Part shown: in pieces, positions 27,232 to 38,835 of the stretch
Layout: the number at the start of each line of letters is the position of its first letter
How positions within the stretch are numbered: position 1 is the stretch's first letter
Notes under the pieces: model-generated
The model's database searches: none
Told to the model about the DNA's origin: nothing
What the model saw: only the letters and a program-made list of their open reading frames with translations
Translations under genes and position numbers: made by a program
Source of the DNA: an uncultured Lachnospiraceae bacterium
GTDB lineage: Bacteria > Bacillota > Clostridia > Lachnospirales > Lachnospiraceae
Direction: 5' to 3'
Assembly (NCBI GenBank): GCA_910586955.1
Contig: CAJUMM010000001.1
Span: forward strand, 40,720 to 104,719
DNA: 64,000 bases

Positions 27232-28179
27232 ATGGATTGTGAGGAGAAGAAACTCTATTTTATCTACAATCCCCATGCAGGTAAGGAACATATCAAAGGC
27301 AAGATGTACGGCATCCTCCAAGTGCTGGCGGATGCGGGGTATGAGCTGACGGTGTATCCCACGAAAGGCTGCCAGGACGCTGTGGAGCGGATACGGGGGC
27401 TTTCGGACGATTACGCTCTGGTAGTGTGCAGCGGCGGGGACGGAACTTTGGACGAGGTGGTTACGGGAATGATGCAGAGGGAGCATAAGATTCCCATCGG
27501 CTACATTCCTGCGGGAACCTGCAACGATTTCGCCCGCTCCCTGGAGATTCCGGCGAATATGCAGCGGTCGGCGGAGATTGCCGTTCACGGAGAAGATTTT
27601 TCCTTTGACGTAGGTTCTTTTAACGATAAAAATTTTATCTACATTGCGGCTTTCGGCATCTTTACGGATGTGTCCTATTCTACCAAGCAGGAGGTTAAGA
27701 ATGCCCTGGGACAGATGGCCTATATCCTGGAAGGAATGAAGCGTCTTTACAACGTGAAATCCTATTATCTGAAAGTGACCAGCCAGGAGATGTGCTTTGA
27801 GGGTGATTTTCTCTTTGGTATGGTGACAAACTCGAAGTCTGTAGGAGGATTTAAGAGCATCATCGGGAAAAATGTAGTCTTTGACGACGGCGTGTATGAG
27901 GTGACCTTTATCCGCCGGCCTAAAAATCCCCTGGAGCTCCAGGAGATCCTGGCAGCACTGCTTATTGAAGAGATTGATACCAAGTACATGTACTCTTTCC
28001 GCAGCTCCCGGATTCAGGTAGAGGCGGAGGAGCCCATTCCCTGGACCCTGGACGGAGAGTTTGGGGGGGAGCACCGGCAGGCGGTGATTTCCAATAATCC
28101 CCGGGCTGTGGAAATACGGATTACGGCGGAGTGCAGGAAGGGTATTACCTGCAGGACGGAACCGGAGCGTTCAAAATAA
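27232..28179 (+). CDS. Diacylglycerol-kinase-like lipid kinase (YegS/BmrU family)
   Basis: A 315-residue enzyme with a DAGK catalytic domain. FIYNPHAGKEHIKGK near residue 8 binds phosphate, VVCSGGDGTLDEVVTGM near residue 64 is the nucleotide-binding GGDGT loop and YIPAGTCNDFARSL near residue 91 is the G-T-x-N-D-F-A motif. It phosphorylates a membrane lipid such as diacylglycerol, recycling it to phosphatidic acid. The ATG at 27232 follows GAGGTGAGG and is preferred to the in-frame GTG at 27223, which lies inside that ribosome site. A strong bidirectional-looking hairpin ends the operon. Confidence 0.88.
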   Translation: MDCEEKKLYFIYNPHAGKEHIKGKMYGILQVLADAGYELTVYPTKGCQDAVERIRGLSDDYALVVCSGGDGTLDEVVTGMMQREHKIPIGYIPAGTCNDFARSLEIPANMQRSAEIAVHGEDFSFDVGSFNDKNFIYIAAFGIFTDVSYSTKQEVKNALGQMAYILEGMKRLYNVKSYYLKVTSQEMCFEGDFLFGMVTNSKSVGGFKSIIGKNVVFDDGVYEVTFIRRPKNPLELQEILAALLIEEIDTKYMYSFRSSRIQVEAEEPIPWTLDGEFGGEHRQAVISNNPRAVEIRITAECRKGITCRTEPERSK

Positions 28180-28183
28180 TCAT

Positions 28184-28235
28184 AAAAACCGGTGGGATTT
28201 TTTGCATATTGTACAAAATAATCCCTCCGGTTTTT
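28184..28235. terminator. Intrinsic terminator after the lipid kinase
   Basis: A 16-base arm (28184-28199, AAAAACCGGTGGGATT) pairs with 28220-28235 (AATCCCTCCGGTTTTT) with one mismatch. The A-run and T-run on the two sides make it usable in both directions. Confidence 0.8.
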
Positions 28236-28264
28236 GATATAATTCACAAAAATTGGGAAATGTA

Positions 28265-28293
28265 TTGCAAGGGGATAAATTATGTGATATAGT
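28265..28293 (+). promoter_or_regulatory. Promoter of the beta-glucoside operon
   Basis: TTGCAA (28265-28270), a 17-base spacer and TATAGT (28288-28293). The predicted start near 28300 places the RAT and terminator inside the transcript leader. Confidence 0.75.
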
Positions 28294-28334
28294 ATTTCCA
28301 GATTGATAGACAATTACATGAGATTCCATACGAC

Positions 28335-28360
28335 GTGTTACTGGTAATGCAGGCAAGATC
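28335..28360 (+). promoter_or_regulatory. Ribonucleic antiterminator (RAT) bound by LicT-type protein
   Basis: The stretch GTGTTACTGGTAATGCAGGC followed by AAGATC matches the RAT of licS, bglP and sacPA leaders (GTTACTG..., then GCAGGCAA). It forms the two-loop hairpin that the CAT domain of BglG/LicT proteins binds. Its last five bases (28356-28360) are also the first bases of the terminator stem, so the two structures exclude each other. The matching regulator is encoded at 31873-32712, at the end of the operon. Confidence 0.9.
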
Positions 28361-28432
28361 GGACGAAATGAAACGGAAAGGCTGTGACATACAGTCTTTT
28401 AGAGTGATTCATATTCTGTCGGATCTTTTTTT
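28356..28432 (+). terminator. Leader terminator overlapping the RAT
   Basis: AGATCGGACGAAAT (28356-28369) pairs with ATTCTGTCGGATCT (28413-28426), about 11 of 14 positions Watson-Crick plus one wobble, followed by seven T. The loop holds its own small hairpin (AAGGCTGT with ACAGTCTT, about 28378-28399). In the absence of phosphorylated-substrate signal this should stop transcription before the PTS gene. Confidence 0.8.
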
Positions 28433-28519
28433 GCGGGAAATTTCAGGGAGTGTCTGTCAGCGTTATCCCGGCCGGATAAAACAAATGGAAATGCTTCAAA
28501 GAGCAGGAAAGGATGAGTT

Positions 28520-31868
<3,349 letters not shown>

Positions 31869-31872
31869 TAAC

Positions 31873-32712
31873 ATGCGTGTGGTAAAGGTGCTGAATAATT
31901 CCCTGGTCCTGGCTCTTGACGGCCAGGGCCGGGAAACAATTCTCATGGGAAAGGGAATCGGATATCAAAAGTCTATCGGCTATCAGTTTCGGGAGAATGA
32001 GATTGAGAAAGTCTTCGTCCTTCAGGACCGGGAGGTATCAAAGAATATCATCCGGCTGGCGGCGGAGACGGATGCCGTCTATTTTGAGCTGGCGAAAAAT
32101 GTCATTGACTATGCCATGGAAACCTTCGGCATGGAGCTGATGGATCATATCTACCTTTCCCTTACCGACCACCTGGCGTTTGCGGCCAGGCGGCTTCGGG
32201 AGGGGATTGTACTTCAGAACTTTTATACCCAGGATATGAAACAATTTAACCCGGATGAGTTTGAGGTGGGGGAGTATGCCCTCCGCCTTCTGTCTGAGGA
32301 GTTTCAAGTGGAATTTCCCAAAGATGAGGCGGGCAACATTGCCTTTCACTTCATCAATGCCCAGTATGACCACCCCTATAACAGCCACAATCAGAAGATT
32401 GCCCGGGTGGTGGAGGACATTCTGGACATTGTAAAGTATAATTTCGGTATTACCTACAACGAGGACAGTACGGCCTATTCCCGGTATGTAACCCATCTGC
32501 GCTTGTTTGCCCAGCGCCTTGTGAGCAAAAGCCTTCTGCCGGAGGAACACTCCAGCCTTCTCCACGATCAGATCGCTACGGTCTGCCAAAAGGAGTTTGA
32601 CTGTGTCCGCAGGATCCAGCTCTATATTACGGAGACCTTTTATACGAAGCTGACGAACCAGGAGGAAATGTACCTGGCCCTGCATATTCACCGGGTGCTG
32701 GAGGAGCAGTAA
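31873..32712 (+). CDS. licT: BglG/LicT-type transcription antiterminator
   Basis: A 279-residue RNA-binding regulator. Residues 1-55 are the CAT domain (VVKVLNNSLVLALD, ETILMGKGIGYQKSIG), which binds the RAT. Two PRD domains follow, with the phosphorylatable His in LTDHLAFA and NIAFHFINA (PRD1) and YVTHLRLF and ALHIHRV (PRD2). With substrate present and HPr phosphate available the dimer binds the leader RNA and blocks the terminator. It is the last gene of the operon, four bases after the glucosidase, so it stimulates its own synthesis. The ribosome site is weak (GGGGAGAG about 11 bases before the start). Confidence 0.92.
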   Translation: MRVVKVLNNSLVLALDGQGRETILMGKGIGYQKSIGYQFRENEIEKVFVLQDREVSKNIIRLAAETDAVYFELAKNVIDYAMETFGMELMDHIYLSLTDHLAFAARRLREGIVLQNFYTQDMKQFNPDEFEVGEYALRLLSEEFQVEFPKDEAGNIAFHFINAQYDHPYNSHNQKIARVVEDILDIVKYNFGITYNEDSTAYSRYVTHLRLFAQRLVSKSLLPEEHSSLLHDQIATVCQKEFDCVRRIQLYITETFYTKLTNQEEMYLALHIHRVLEEQ

Positions 32713-32739
32713 TACGGGATGGAAACTTTGGCAAACCCC

Positions 32740-32769
32740 TTGCCAGGAGCCTTGGGGATCGTATATAAT
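32740..32769 (+). promoter_or_regulatory. Promoter of fba
   Basis: TTGCCA (32740-32745), an 18-base spacer and TATAAT (32764-32769). The predicted transcript begins about 30 bases before the fba start. No operator was seen. Confidence 0.75.
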
Positions 32770-32806
32770 GGACAGGTATGAAAAAGGAAAACGGAGGTAA
32801 TTCATT

Positions 32807-33670
32807 ATGTTAGTATCAGCAGCAGAGATGCTCAAGAAGGCCAAGGCCGGACATTATGCGGTAGGCCAGTTCAACATCAACAACCTGGAGTGGACCAAGG
32901 CAGTGCTTCTCACCGCCCAGGAGAACAATTCTCCCGTAATTCTCGGCGTGTCTGAGGGCGCAGGGAAATATATGGCAGGTTACAAGACTGTGGTTGGCAT
33001 GGTGAACGGAATGCTGGAGGAGCTGAAGATTACGGTTCCCGTAGCCCTGCATCTGGATCACGGCAGCTACGACGCCTGCTATAAGTGCATTGAGGCGGGC
33101 TTCTCCTCCATCATGTTCGACGGTTCCCATTATCCCATTGAGGAGAATATTGAGAAGACGAAAGAGCTGGTGAAGGTCTGCGCAGAGAAGGGGATTTCCC
33201 TGGAGGCAGAGGTAGGCTCTATTGGCGGCGAGGAAGACGGCGTTATCGGCATGGGCGAGTGTGCGGATCCCAAGGAGTGCAAGATGATTGCGGATCTGGG
33301 TATTGATTTCCTGGCAGCAGGAATCGGCAACATTCACGGAAAGTATCCGGAGAACTGGGCGGGATTGAGTTTCGAGACCCTGGACGCTATCCAGCAGCTT
33401 ACCGGCGAGATGCCTCTGGTACTCCACGGCGGTACGGGTATTCCCACCGACATGATCAAGAAAGCCATCGACCTGGGCGTTTCCAAGATCAATGTAAATA
33501 CCGAGTGCCAGCTTTCCTTTGCAGCCGCTACCAGAAAGTATGTGGAAGAGGGCAAGGATCAGCAGGGCAAGGGCTATGACCCCAGAAAGCTTCTGGCTCC
33601 CGGATTTGAGGCTATCAAAGAGACCGTGAAAGAGAAGATGGAGATCTTTGGTTCTATCGGGAAAGCGTAA
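32807..33670 (+). CDS. fba: Class II fructose-1,6-bisphosphate aldolase
   Basis: A 287-residue zinc-dependent aldolase of glycolysis and gluconeogenesis. VALHLDHGSYDACYKCIEAG near residue 78 carries the catalytic Asp and a zinc His. FDGSHYPIEENI near residue 105, GNIHGKYPENW near residue 178 and LVLHGGTGIP near residue 205 supply the remaining zinc and phosphate ligands. It has its own promoter and a strong terminator, so it is a single-gene unit between two sugar operons. The short tagatose/fructose-type form is hard to separate by sequence, so tagatose-1,6-bisphosphate aldolase remains a less likely alternative. Confidence 0.92.
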   Translation: MLVSAAEMLKKAKAGHYAVGQFNINNLEWTKAVLLTAQENNSPVILGVSEGAGKYMAGYKTVVGMVNGMLEELKITVPVALHLDHGSYDACYKCIEAGFSSIMFDGSHYPIEENIEKTKELVKVCAEKGISLEAEVGSIGGEEDGVIGMGECADPKECKMIADLGIDFLAAGIGNIHGKYPENWAGLSFETLDAIQQLTGEMPLVLHGGTGIPTDMIKKAIDLGVSKINVNTECQLSFAAATRKYVEEGKDQQGKGYDPRKLLAPGFEAIKETVKEKMEIFGSIGKA

Positions 33671-33690
33671 ACGGAAATAGGGATCAAAAA

Positions 33691-33721
33691 AAGGGCGGCG
33701 CGGGAAGCGCCGCCCTTTTTT
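33691..33721. terminator. Strong intrinsic terminator between fba and lacI-type gene
   Basis: AAGGGCGGCGC (33691-33701) pairs perfectly with GCGCCGCCCTT (33707-33717) around a 5-base loop and is followed by T. A-run on the left makes it serve both convergent genes. Confidence 0.92.
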
Positions 33722-33736
33722 CGGTTGGAAACATAT

Positions 33737-34759
33737 TCAAATCAAAGATTTCACAGAATTTCCCTCCACAAGAACCGGGGCGAAAAGAATCTCCCGGTTG
33801 GGAAGTTCGTTTTTGTGTTCGATGCGCTCAATGAGAAGTTCCCCTACCCGGGTTCCGATAATGCGGGGATCCATATCAATATAACTGGGCTGGATGTAAA
33901 AAAGATCCAGGTTCAGGATATTTCCGTAGCAGATCAGGGAGATATCTTCGGGAACTCTAATATTGTGGGAACGAAAATAGCGCAGTGCCCCCACAGCCAG
34001 CTCATTGTTCATGGCGAGAACGGCGGTGGGAGGGGGATCCAGAGAGAGCAGATGCCGGGCTCCTTCGTAACCCGAATCGGAGCAGTTATAGTTCCCGTAA
34101 AACTGGCAGGGATAGTGCTCGTCCACGGAAATGCCGATGGACTGCATGGCACGGCGGAAGCCTTCGATACGCTCGATACCGGAGCTGATGGACTGCTGGC
34201 CGCAGATAATGCCGATCCGGCTGTGGCCCTTTTCAATCAGGTGGCGGGTCATCAGGTAGGAACCGGTAGCATTATCGCTGTCCACGAAATCCCCTTTAAA
34301 AGAAGGAAAGCTGATTTTTCTGCCGCAGAGGACAAAGGGAATCTGCTGGCTGATGGAGGCAATAAACTCATGGTTAAAGCCGGTAGTGTTCAGGATAATG
34401 CCGTCCACCTTTTTCTCCAGAAGGAGCTTCAGATAGGAAAGCTCCTTTTCTTTTTCGTTATCGGTGCTGCAGACAATAAGGTTGTAATTGTATTGCTTCA
34501 GGATATTTTCCACGGAACGGTTGACGAAGGTAAAAAAACTGTTGGAAATATCGGATACAATCAGGCCGATGGTCTGGGTGCTTTCGTTTTTCAGGCTTCT
34601 TGCCACGGAATTGGGGTAATAATTCAGCTGCTTGATGGCATCCATGACTTTCTGTTCCAGTTCGGGACTGACAAAGTAATTTTTATTTAAAACACGGGAT
34701 ACGGTGGCGATGGAGACGTTCGCTTTTTTGGCCACATCCTTAATGGTGACGTTTGACAT
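33737..34759 (-). CDS. LacI family transcriptional regulator
   Basis: A 340-residue repressor. TIKDVAKKANVSIATVSRVLN near residue 5 is the helix-turn-helix, followed by the hinge helix (YYPNSVARSLKNE) and a periplasmic-binding-protein-like sensor domain. It lies divergent to a catabolic and transport operon starting at 35059. Three similar pseudo-palindromic sites with an AACGTT/ACGTAT core lie in the shared region, one close to its own start, which suggests control of both directions. The effector is unknown; the target genes suggest a sugar or polyol derivative. Confidence 0.92.
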   Translation of the reverse strand: MSNVTIKDVAKKANVSIATVSRVLNKNYFVSPELEQKVMDAIKQLNYYPNSVARSLKNESTQTIGLIVSDISNSFFTFVNRSVENILKQYNYNLIVCSTDNEKEKELSYLKLLLEKKVDGIILNTTGFNHEFIASISQQIPFVLCGRKISFPSFKGDFVDSDNATGSYLMTRHLIEKGHSRIGIICGQQSISSGIERIEGFRRAMQSIGISVDEHYPCQFYGNYNCSDSGYEGARHLLSLDPPPTAVLAMNNELAVGALRYFRSHNIRVPEDISLICYGNILNLDLFYIQPSYIDMDPRIIGTRVGELLIERIEHKNELPNREILFAPVLVEGNSVKSLI

Positions 34760-34793
34760 AAAATAACCTCTTTATTCTTTAAAAAGCTAGAGA

Positions 34794-34807
34794 AGAATAC
34801 GTTTACA
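34794..34807 (-). promoter_or_regulatory. LacI/CcpA-type operator, site 1
   Basis: On the minus strand this reads TGTAAACGTATTCT, 13 of 14 to the general LacI/cre pattern TGWAARCGYTWNCW. It lies 35 bases upstream of the LacI-type gene start and could mediate self-control. Confidence 0.6.
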
Positions 34808-34884
34808 TGTTTTGTGATTATTATATCCGATCTTTTCCATAAAGGCAACCTGTAGATTTTGATGAAAAAATATAAAAATAGGCA

Positions 34885-34913
34885 TTGACAAATCATATAA
34901 ATAGTACTAATAT
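34885..34913 (+). promoter_or_regulatory. Promoter of the HbpS-AKR-rpiB-liv operon
   Basis: A perfect TTGACA (34885-34890), 17-base spacer and TAATAT (34908-34913). The predicted start near 34920 places operator site 2 directly over the first transcribed bases, a classic repressor position. Confidence 0.85.
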
Positions 34914-34921
34914 AGCCTTAA

Positions 34922-34935
34922 AGATAACGTTTACT
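34922..34935 (+). promoter_or_regulatory. LacI/CcpA-type operator, site 2
   Basis: AGATAACGTTTACT; the complement AGTAAACGTTATCT matches the LacI/cre pattern at 13 of 14 positions. It sits just downstream of the -10 element of the promoter at 34885-34913. Confidence 0.65.
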
Positions 34936-35029
34936 TCATGATAATAACCAAAACAGGGGTTAAAGTGCGCACAAACATCCAAGAAAACAAAAGAAAATAT
35001 ATGGAAAATATTTTCTTTTTTACATGAAA

Positions 35030-35043
35030 AGAAAACGTATTCT
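35030..35043 (+). promoter_or_regulatory. LacI/CcpA-type operator, site 3
   Basis: AGAAAACGTATTCT shares the AAACGTATTC core with site 1. It lies 15 bases before the start codon of the operon. Centre-to-centre spacing to site 2 is 108 bases, so looping is conceivable. The 34760-35058 gap contains no gene. Confidence 0.5.
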
Positions 35044-35058
35044 TGAAGGAAAGGGATT

Positions 35059-35571
35059 ATGGAGAAAGAAAAGCTGAGTCAGGCAATCAAAGACTGCGAA
35101 GAGGAAGAAAAAGAACTGAGATTTCGGAAGTTTGGGATTCGGGAGGCCAGAAGACTGGGAGAAATTCTTGTCCGGATAGCGGAGGAGAGAAAAGCTCCGG
35201 TTGCATTGGACATAGAACTCTGGGGTTTCCAGGTATTTCATTCTTGTATGGATCAGGCGGCTCCGTATAATAATCTATGGATTGAGCGGAAACACCGCAT
35301 GGTCAGAACAAAGCAGATAAGCAGCCTTCACGCAGGGTATCTGCTGGAGTGCCAGGGACAGGATTTGGAAAGGGACTGGCTTCTGGATCCGAAAGCCTAC
35401 GCAGTCAAAGGGGGCGGCTTCCCGATTCTTCTGGAGGACGGGAGCTGCATCGGAAGTGCGGCCTGCTCGGGGCTGCCCCACGAGCAGGACCACAGACTGA
35501 TTGTGGAAGGCCTCCGGCGCTGTAAAGAAATGAATATTCATGATAGGAGTGAAGGAGGAGCAGAAGAATGA
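35059..35571 (+). CDS. Heme-degrading/HbpS-like (UPF0303, DUF336) protein
   Basis: A 170-residue protein of the HbpS/GlcG-like group. VALDIELWGFQVFHSCMDQA near residue 55, NNLWIERKHRMV near residue 76 and KGGGFPILLEDGSCIGSAACSG near residue 120 match the UPF0303 core (IDI..GG..LF, N..WI.RK, GG.FPI). Biochemical roles in the family vary and none is firm; some members bind heme, and others sit in sugar operons like this one. AAGGAAAGGG lies before the ATG. It is the first gene after the strong promoter and overlaps the aldo/keto reductase gene by four bases. Confidence 0.8.
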   Translation: MEKEKLSQAIKDCEEEEKELRFRKFGIREARRLGEILVRIAEERKAPVALDIELWGFQVFHSCMDQAAPYNNLWIERKHRMVRTKQISSLHAGYLLECQGQDLERDWLLDPKAYAVKGGGFPILLEDGSCIGSAACSGLPHEQDHRLIVEGLRRCKEMNIHDRSEGGAEE

Positions 35572-36422
35572 AGATAGAGAGCATCAAAGATACCGTTTCC
35601 CTAAACAACGGAATGGAAATCCCACAGCTGGGATTCGGATGCTTTCAGCTTGCAGATCAGGAGATAGAACAGATTATCCGCTGGGCGGCGGAAGCGGGAT
35701 ACCGGTATTTTGATGCGGCCACCCGCTATGAGAATGAGAGGGGAGTGGGACAGGGTCTCCGCAGCTGCGGCGTACCCCGGGAGGAACTTTTCGTAGTGAG
35801 CAAAATCTGGCCCTCCTGCTTTGACGAGCCGGAGAAGGCGGTGGAGTACAGTCTGAAAGAGCTGAATGTGGATTATATTGACTCCTACTATCTCCACTGG
35901 CCCTCATCCAGCGAAGACCGCAGGTACAGGGCCTGGGAAACCCTTTTAAAGTATCAGGAAAAAGGACTGTTAAAGAGCCTGGGCGTCTCCAATTTTACGG
36001 AGGAACAGCTGGAAAAGCTGATTGCAAAGTTCGGTGTCCTGCCGGTGGTAAACCAGGTGGAACTGCATCCCTGGTATCCCCAGAGGGAGCTGAAAAAGTA
36101 CTGCCGGGAAAAACAGATTGGGGTGACGGCCTGGGGGCCCATCTTCCGGGGCTGTATCCATGAGGTGCCGCTTATGGAAGAGCTGGGAGAGAAATACGGG
36201 AAATCGCCGGTGCAGGTAACGCTGCGGTGGCATCTGCAGCAAGGACATATTGTGATACCCAAGTCATCCAGGAAGGAGCGGATTTGGGCGAACGCACAGC
36301 TCTATGACTTTGAGCTTTCCGGGGAGGATATGGAGCGTATCGACTACCTGGAGAACGGAAGGCATTTCGGGAGCGATCCCAACACCAATAACGGAGAAAA
36401 TTTCCAGGTTAAGTATGAATAA
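35568..36422 (+). CDS. Aldo/keto reductase
   Basis: A 284-residue NADPH-dependent reductase of the AKR superfamily. FDAATRYENERGVGQGL near residue 46 holds the catalytic Asp and Tyr. VVSKIWPS near residue 78 holds Lys and YYLHWPSS near residue 107 the His, completing the tetrad. VIPKSSRKERIWAN near residue 225 is the cofactor phosphate loop. Its substrate is unknown. Its place between an HbpS-like protein and an RpiB-type isomerase under a LacI regulator points to interconversion of a sugar and polyol. AGGAGGAG is upstream of the start. Confidence 0.9.
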   Translation: MKIESIKDTVSLNNGMEIPQLGFGCFQLADQEIEQIIRWAAEAGYRYFDAATRYENERGVGQGLRSCGVPREELFVVSKIWPSCFDEPEKAVEYSLKELNVDYIDSYYLHWPSSSEDRRYRAWETLLKYQEKGLLKSLGVSNFTEEQLEKLIAKFGVLPVVNQVELHPWYPQRELKKYCREKQIGVTAWGPIFRGCIHEVPLMEELGEKYGKSPVQVTLRWHLQQGHIVIPKSSRKERIWANAQLYDFELSGEDMERIDYLENGRHFGSDPNTNNGENFQVKYE

Positions 36423-36435
36423 TAGGAGGTTTAAT

Positions 36436-36894
36436 ATGAAAATTTCAATCGGAGGCGACCACTGCGGATTTGAACTGAAAGGGATGGTGCTCAAATGGCT
36501 GGAGGAACGGGGCCATCAAGTAATTGACCACGGTGTCTATGACAAAAATCCGGTAGATTTTCCGGACATGGCGCAGAAGGTGTGCGCATCAATTCTGAAG
36601 GGAGAGGCGGAGCGGGGAATTATGCTGTGCGGAAGCGGTATCGGAGCAGCCATTGCCTGCAACAAGATTCCAGGTATCCGGGCGTCTGTAGTTCACGATT
36701 ACTATTCTGCCCATCAGGCAGTGGAACACGACGATGTGCAGGTTATGTGCATGGGCCAGTGGATTGTGGGGGAACTGCTCACCTACGATTTGATTGAAAC
36801 CTTCTTAAATGCCAGATTTTCCACGGATCCCATTTACCGGGTGAAAGTAGAAAAATTGGAAAAGATGGACGGTGCCCTGGCAGACCGCAGGTAA
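36436..36894 (+). CDS. rpiB: RpiB/LacA-LacB-type sugar-phosphate isomerase
   Basis: A 152-residue protein of the RpiB/LacAB family. GGDHCGFELKGMV near residue 6, GIMLCGSGIGAAIACNKIPG near residue 63 (active-site Cys) and VHDYYSAHQAVEHDDVQVMCMG near residue 88 (catalytic His) are family motifs. It interconverts an aldose- and ketose-phosphate, classically ribose-5-P and ribulose-5-P. Location in a LacI-controlled operon with a reductase suggests a dedicated catabolic isomerase rather than the housekeeping enzyme, for example acting on allose- or other rare sugar phosphates. The ATG at 36436 follows TAGGAGGT; the longer in-frame start overlaps the AKR gene and is rejected. Confidence 0.88.
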   Translation: MKISIGGDHCGFELKGMVLKWLEERGHQVIDHGVYDKNPVDFPDMAQKVCASILKGEAERGIMLCGSGIGAAIACNKIPGIRASVVHDYYSAHQAVEHDDVQVMCMGQWIVGELLTYDLIETFLNARFSTDPIYRVKVEKLEKMDGALADRR

Positions 36895-36937
36895 CGGGAA
36901 ACATTTTATACATACAAACCTACAAGGAGGAAAGAAC

Positions 36938-37943
36938 ATGAAAAAGAGATTGGCACTTTTACTGGCGGTAACGTTACTTTTGGGAGCGGCAGGCTGCGGA
37001 GCGAAGGAAGAGCCTGCGGCGAAGACGGAGACTCCGGCAGCTGCAGAAGAGACGCCGGAAGCTGGCGGCAGACGAGGATATTGCCGTGATTATCGGAAGT
37101 GACAGCTCCAATGACAATATCGCCATCTCCGGTTCTGTGCTGGAGGCGAAAATTCCTACCATAGCACAGGGAAGCAGCCCCAAGCTTACAGCTGTCTGCG
37201 ACGATGAAAACCCGTATATGTTCCAGATCCGTACCAGTGATGCTACCCTCTGTGAGGCTTTGATTCAGTATGCAGTAGAAGAAAAAGGCTTGAAGACCTT
37301 TGCGGTTATCCACGATACGGAGTCGGCTTCGTCGGATCAGGCCCGCTTGTTTACAGAGGCTTTGGCGAAGTATGATATTGAGCCTACGGTAGTTGTGCCT
37401 TTTACTACCGGAACCAAGGATTTCAGTTCCCACCTGGTACAGATTCAGAATACCCAGCCGGATGCGGTGATTGCTGCAATGTTCCACACGGAGGCGGCCA
37501 TTGTAGTACAGCAGATGCGGGCTATGGGAATGGAGATGCCCATTTTCGGAAGCAATGCTTTCGGTGATCCCATTACTATCGGATTAGCGGGAGAGTATAT
37601 GAACAATGTATTCAGCGTGACGGGATGGGTTCCCAATACGCCCAATGAGAGAGGTGCGGCGTTCTCGAAGAAATATACGGATACCTATGGTGTGGAATGT
37701 GCCATGTCCGCAGCTAAGATTTACGATATGGTATATATCGCTTGTGAAGCCATTGAGCGGGCCGGAAGCACGGACCGGGAGGCTGTCCGTGATGCCATGG
37801 CTACCATTGACGGGTATGAGGGTGCTATTACCATATATGACTGCCGTACCAACGGGGCCTGCGGACGAGGCGGCCTGGTGGTGGAAGTAGTGGATAAAGT
37901 GCCCACGATCCGGGAAGATGTCTATGCGGAGAAAGACCTGTAA
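36938..37943 (+). pseudogene. LivJ-like ABC substrate-binding lipoprotein, broken by internal deletion and frameshift
   Basis: The gene starts with a good ribosome site (AAGGAGG) and a lipoprotein signal peptide, MKKRLALLLAVTLLLGAAGC, followed by a Glu/Ala/Pro linker. At about 37059 the protein continues in another frame as KLAADEDIAVIIGSDSSND, the middle of the binding fold, and runs to a normal C terminus at 37943. The first frame ends at 37102 after a short nonsense tail. Between the linker and KLAADED about 55-65 residues, including the first beta-alpha-beta units of the fold, are absent compared with normal family length. It is therefore an out-of-frame deletion, or an assembly error, not a simple sequencing indel. 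The permease and ATPase genes downstream are intact. Confidence 0.85.
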
Positions 37944-37958
37944 ATAAGGAGATCAGGA

Positions 37959-38825
37959 ATGAATATACAATTACTCGTTTCAGGAATCTCCATGGGAGTG
38001 GTATACGGACTGATAGCCATGGGAATGGTTCTGATCTTCCGATCCGTGGGAATTATGAACTTTGCACAGGGAGAGTTCCTGATGTTTGGCGGATACTTTT
38101 GCTATACCTGCAATCAGATTTTACATATCCCTATTATCCCGTCTCTTATCCTGGCTTCCCTGATGATGGGTGCAGTGGGTGTCCTCTTTATGAGGACGTC
38201 CTACTGGCCCCTGCGCAGGGCCCAGACAAAAGCGATTATTGTAAGTGCTATGGGAGCTTCCATTGCCCTGAAAGAAGGAGCCAGGCTGATCTGGGGAGCG
38301 ATTCCCGTATCGGTGGATAAGGTGGCTGACGGGAATGTAAACTTAAGCGGCGCCGTGATTCAATGGCAGAATGTGGCCATTATCGGAATAGCGGCGGTTT
38401 TGATGGTTCTGGTATACCTGCTTCTGGAGAAAACCTTTATCGGAAATATTATGCAGGCCACAGCCCAGGATCAGTACATGTCATCCCTGACAGGCGTTCC
38501 GGTGATTGTCTCCATTGGTTTGACCTTCGGGGTCAGCGCCATGATTACCGGGATCGGAGGAGGGCTTCTGGCTCCGATTTTCTTCCTGAACAATACTATG
38601 GGAACGGTAGCCGGAGCCAAGGCTTTCGCAGCGATTGTAATCGGCGGTTTCGGAAGCGTGCCGGGAGCGATTATCGGAGGTTTAATTGTAGGCCTTGTGG
38701 AGGCTTTCGGCGGCGCATACATTTCCACCACCTATCAGCTGGTCCTGATTTACGTGGCGCTGGTGCTGGTATTGATGGTGCGTCCCCAGGGCATCTTTGG
38801 GGAAAAGATTCAGGAGAAAGCATGA
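37959..38825 (+). CDS. livH: Branched-chain amino acid type ABC permease LivH
   Basis: A 288-residue membrane protein with about eight helices. QLLVSGISMGVVYGLIAMGMVLIFRSVGIMNFAQGEF at the N terminus and AFAAIVIGGFGSVPGAIIGGLIVGLVEAF near residue 225 are hallmarks of the LivH family. It pairs with LivM to form the channel. AAGGAG lies before the ATG, 15 bases after the broken binding-protein gene. The family transports amino acids, but also urea, amides and aromatic acids; in this operon with sugar enzymes the real substrate is open. Confidence 0.9.
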   Translation: MNIQLLVSGISMGVVYGLIAMGMVLIFRSVGIMNFAQGEFLMFGGYFCYTCNQILHIPIIPSLILASLMMGAVGVLFMRTSYWPLRRAQTKAIIVSAMGASIALKEGARLIWGAIPVSVDKVADGNVNLSGAVIQWQNVAIIGIAAVLMVLVYLLLEKTFIGNIMQATAQDQYMSSLTGVPVIVSIGLTFGVSAMITGIGGGLLAPIFFLNNTMGTVAGAKAFAAIVIGGFGSVPGAIIGGLIVGLVEAFGGAYISTTYQLVLIYVALVLVLMVRPQGIFGEKIQEKA

Positions 38826-38835
38826 GGTACAGAGT

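Noticed and set aside
33725..34690. A 321-codon plus-strand frame opposite the LacI-type gene
   Set aside because: The minus strand has an unmistakable LacI helix-turn-helix and sensor domain; the plus frame has no ribosome site.
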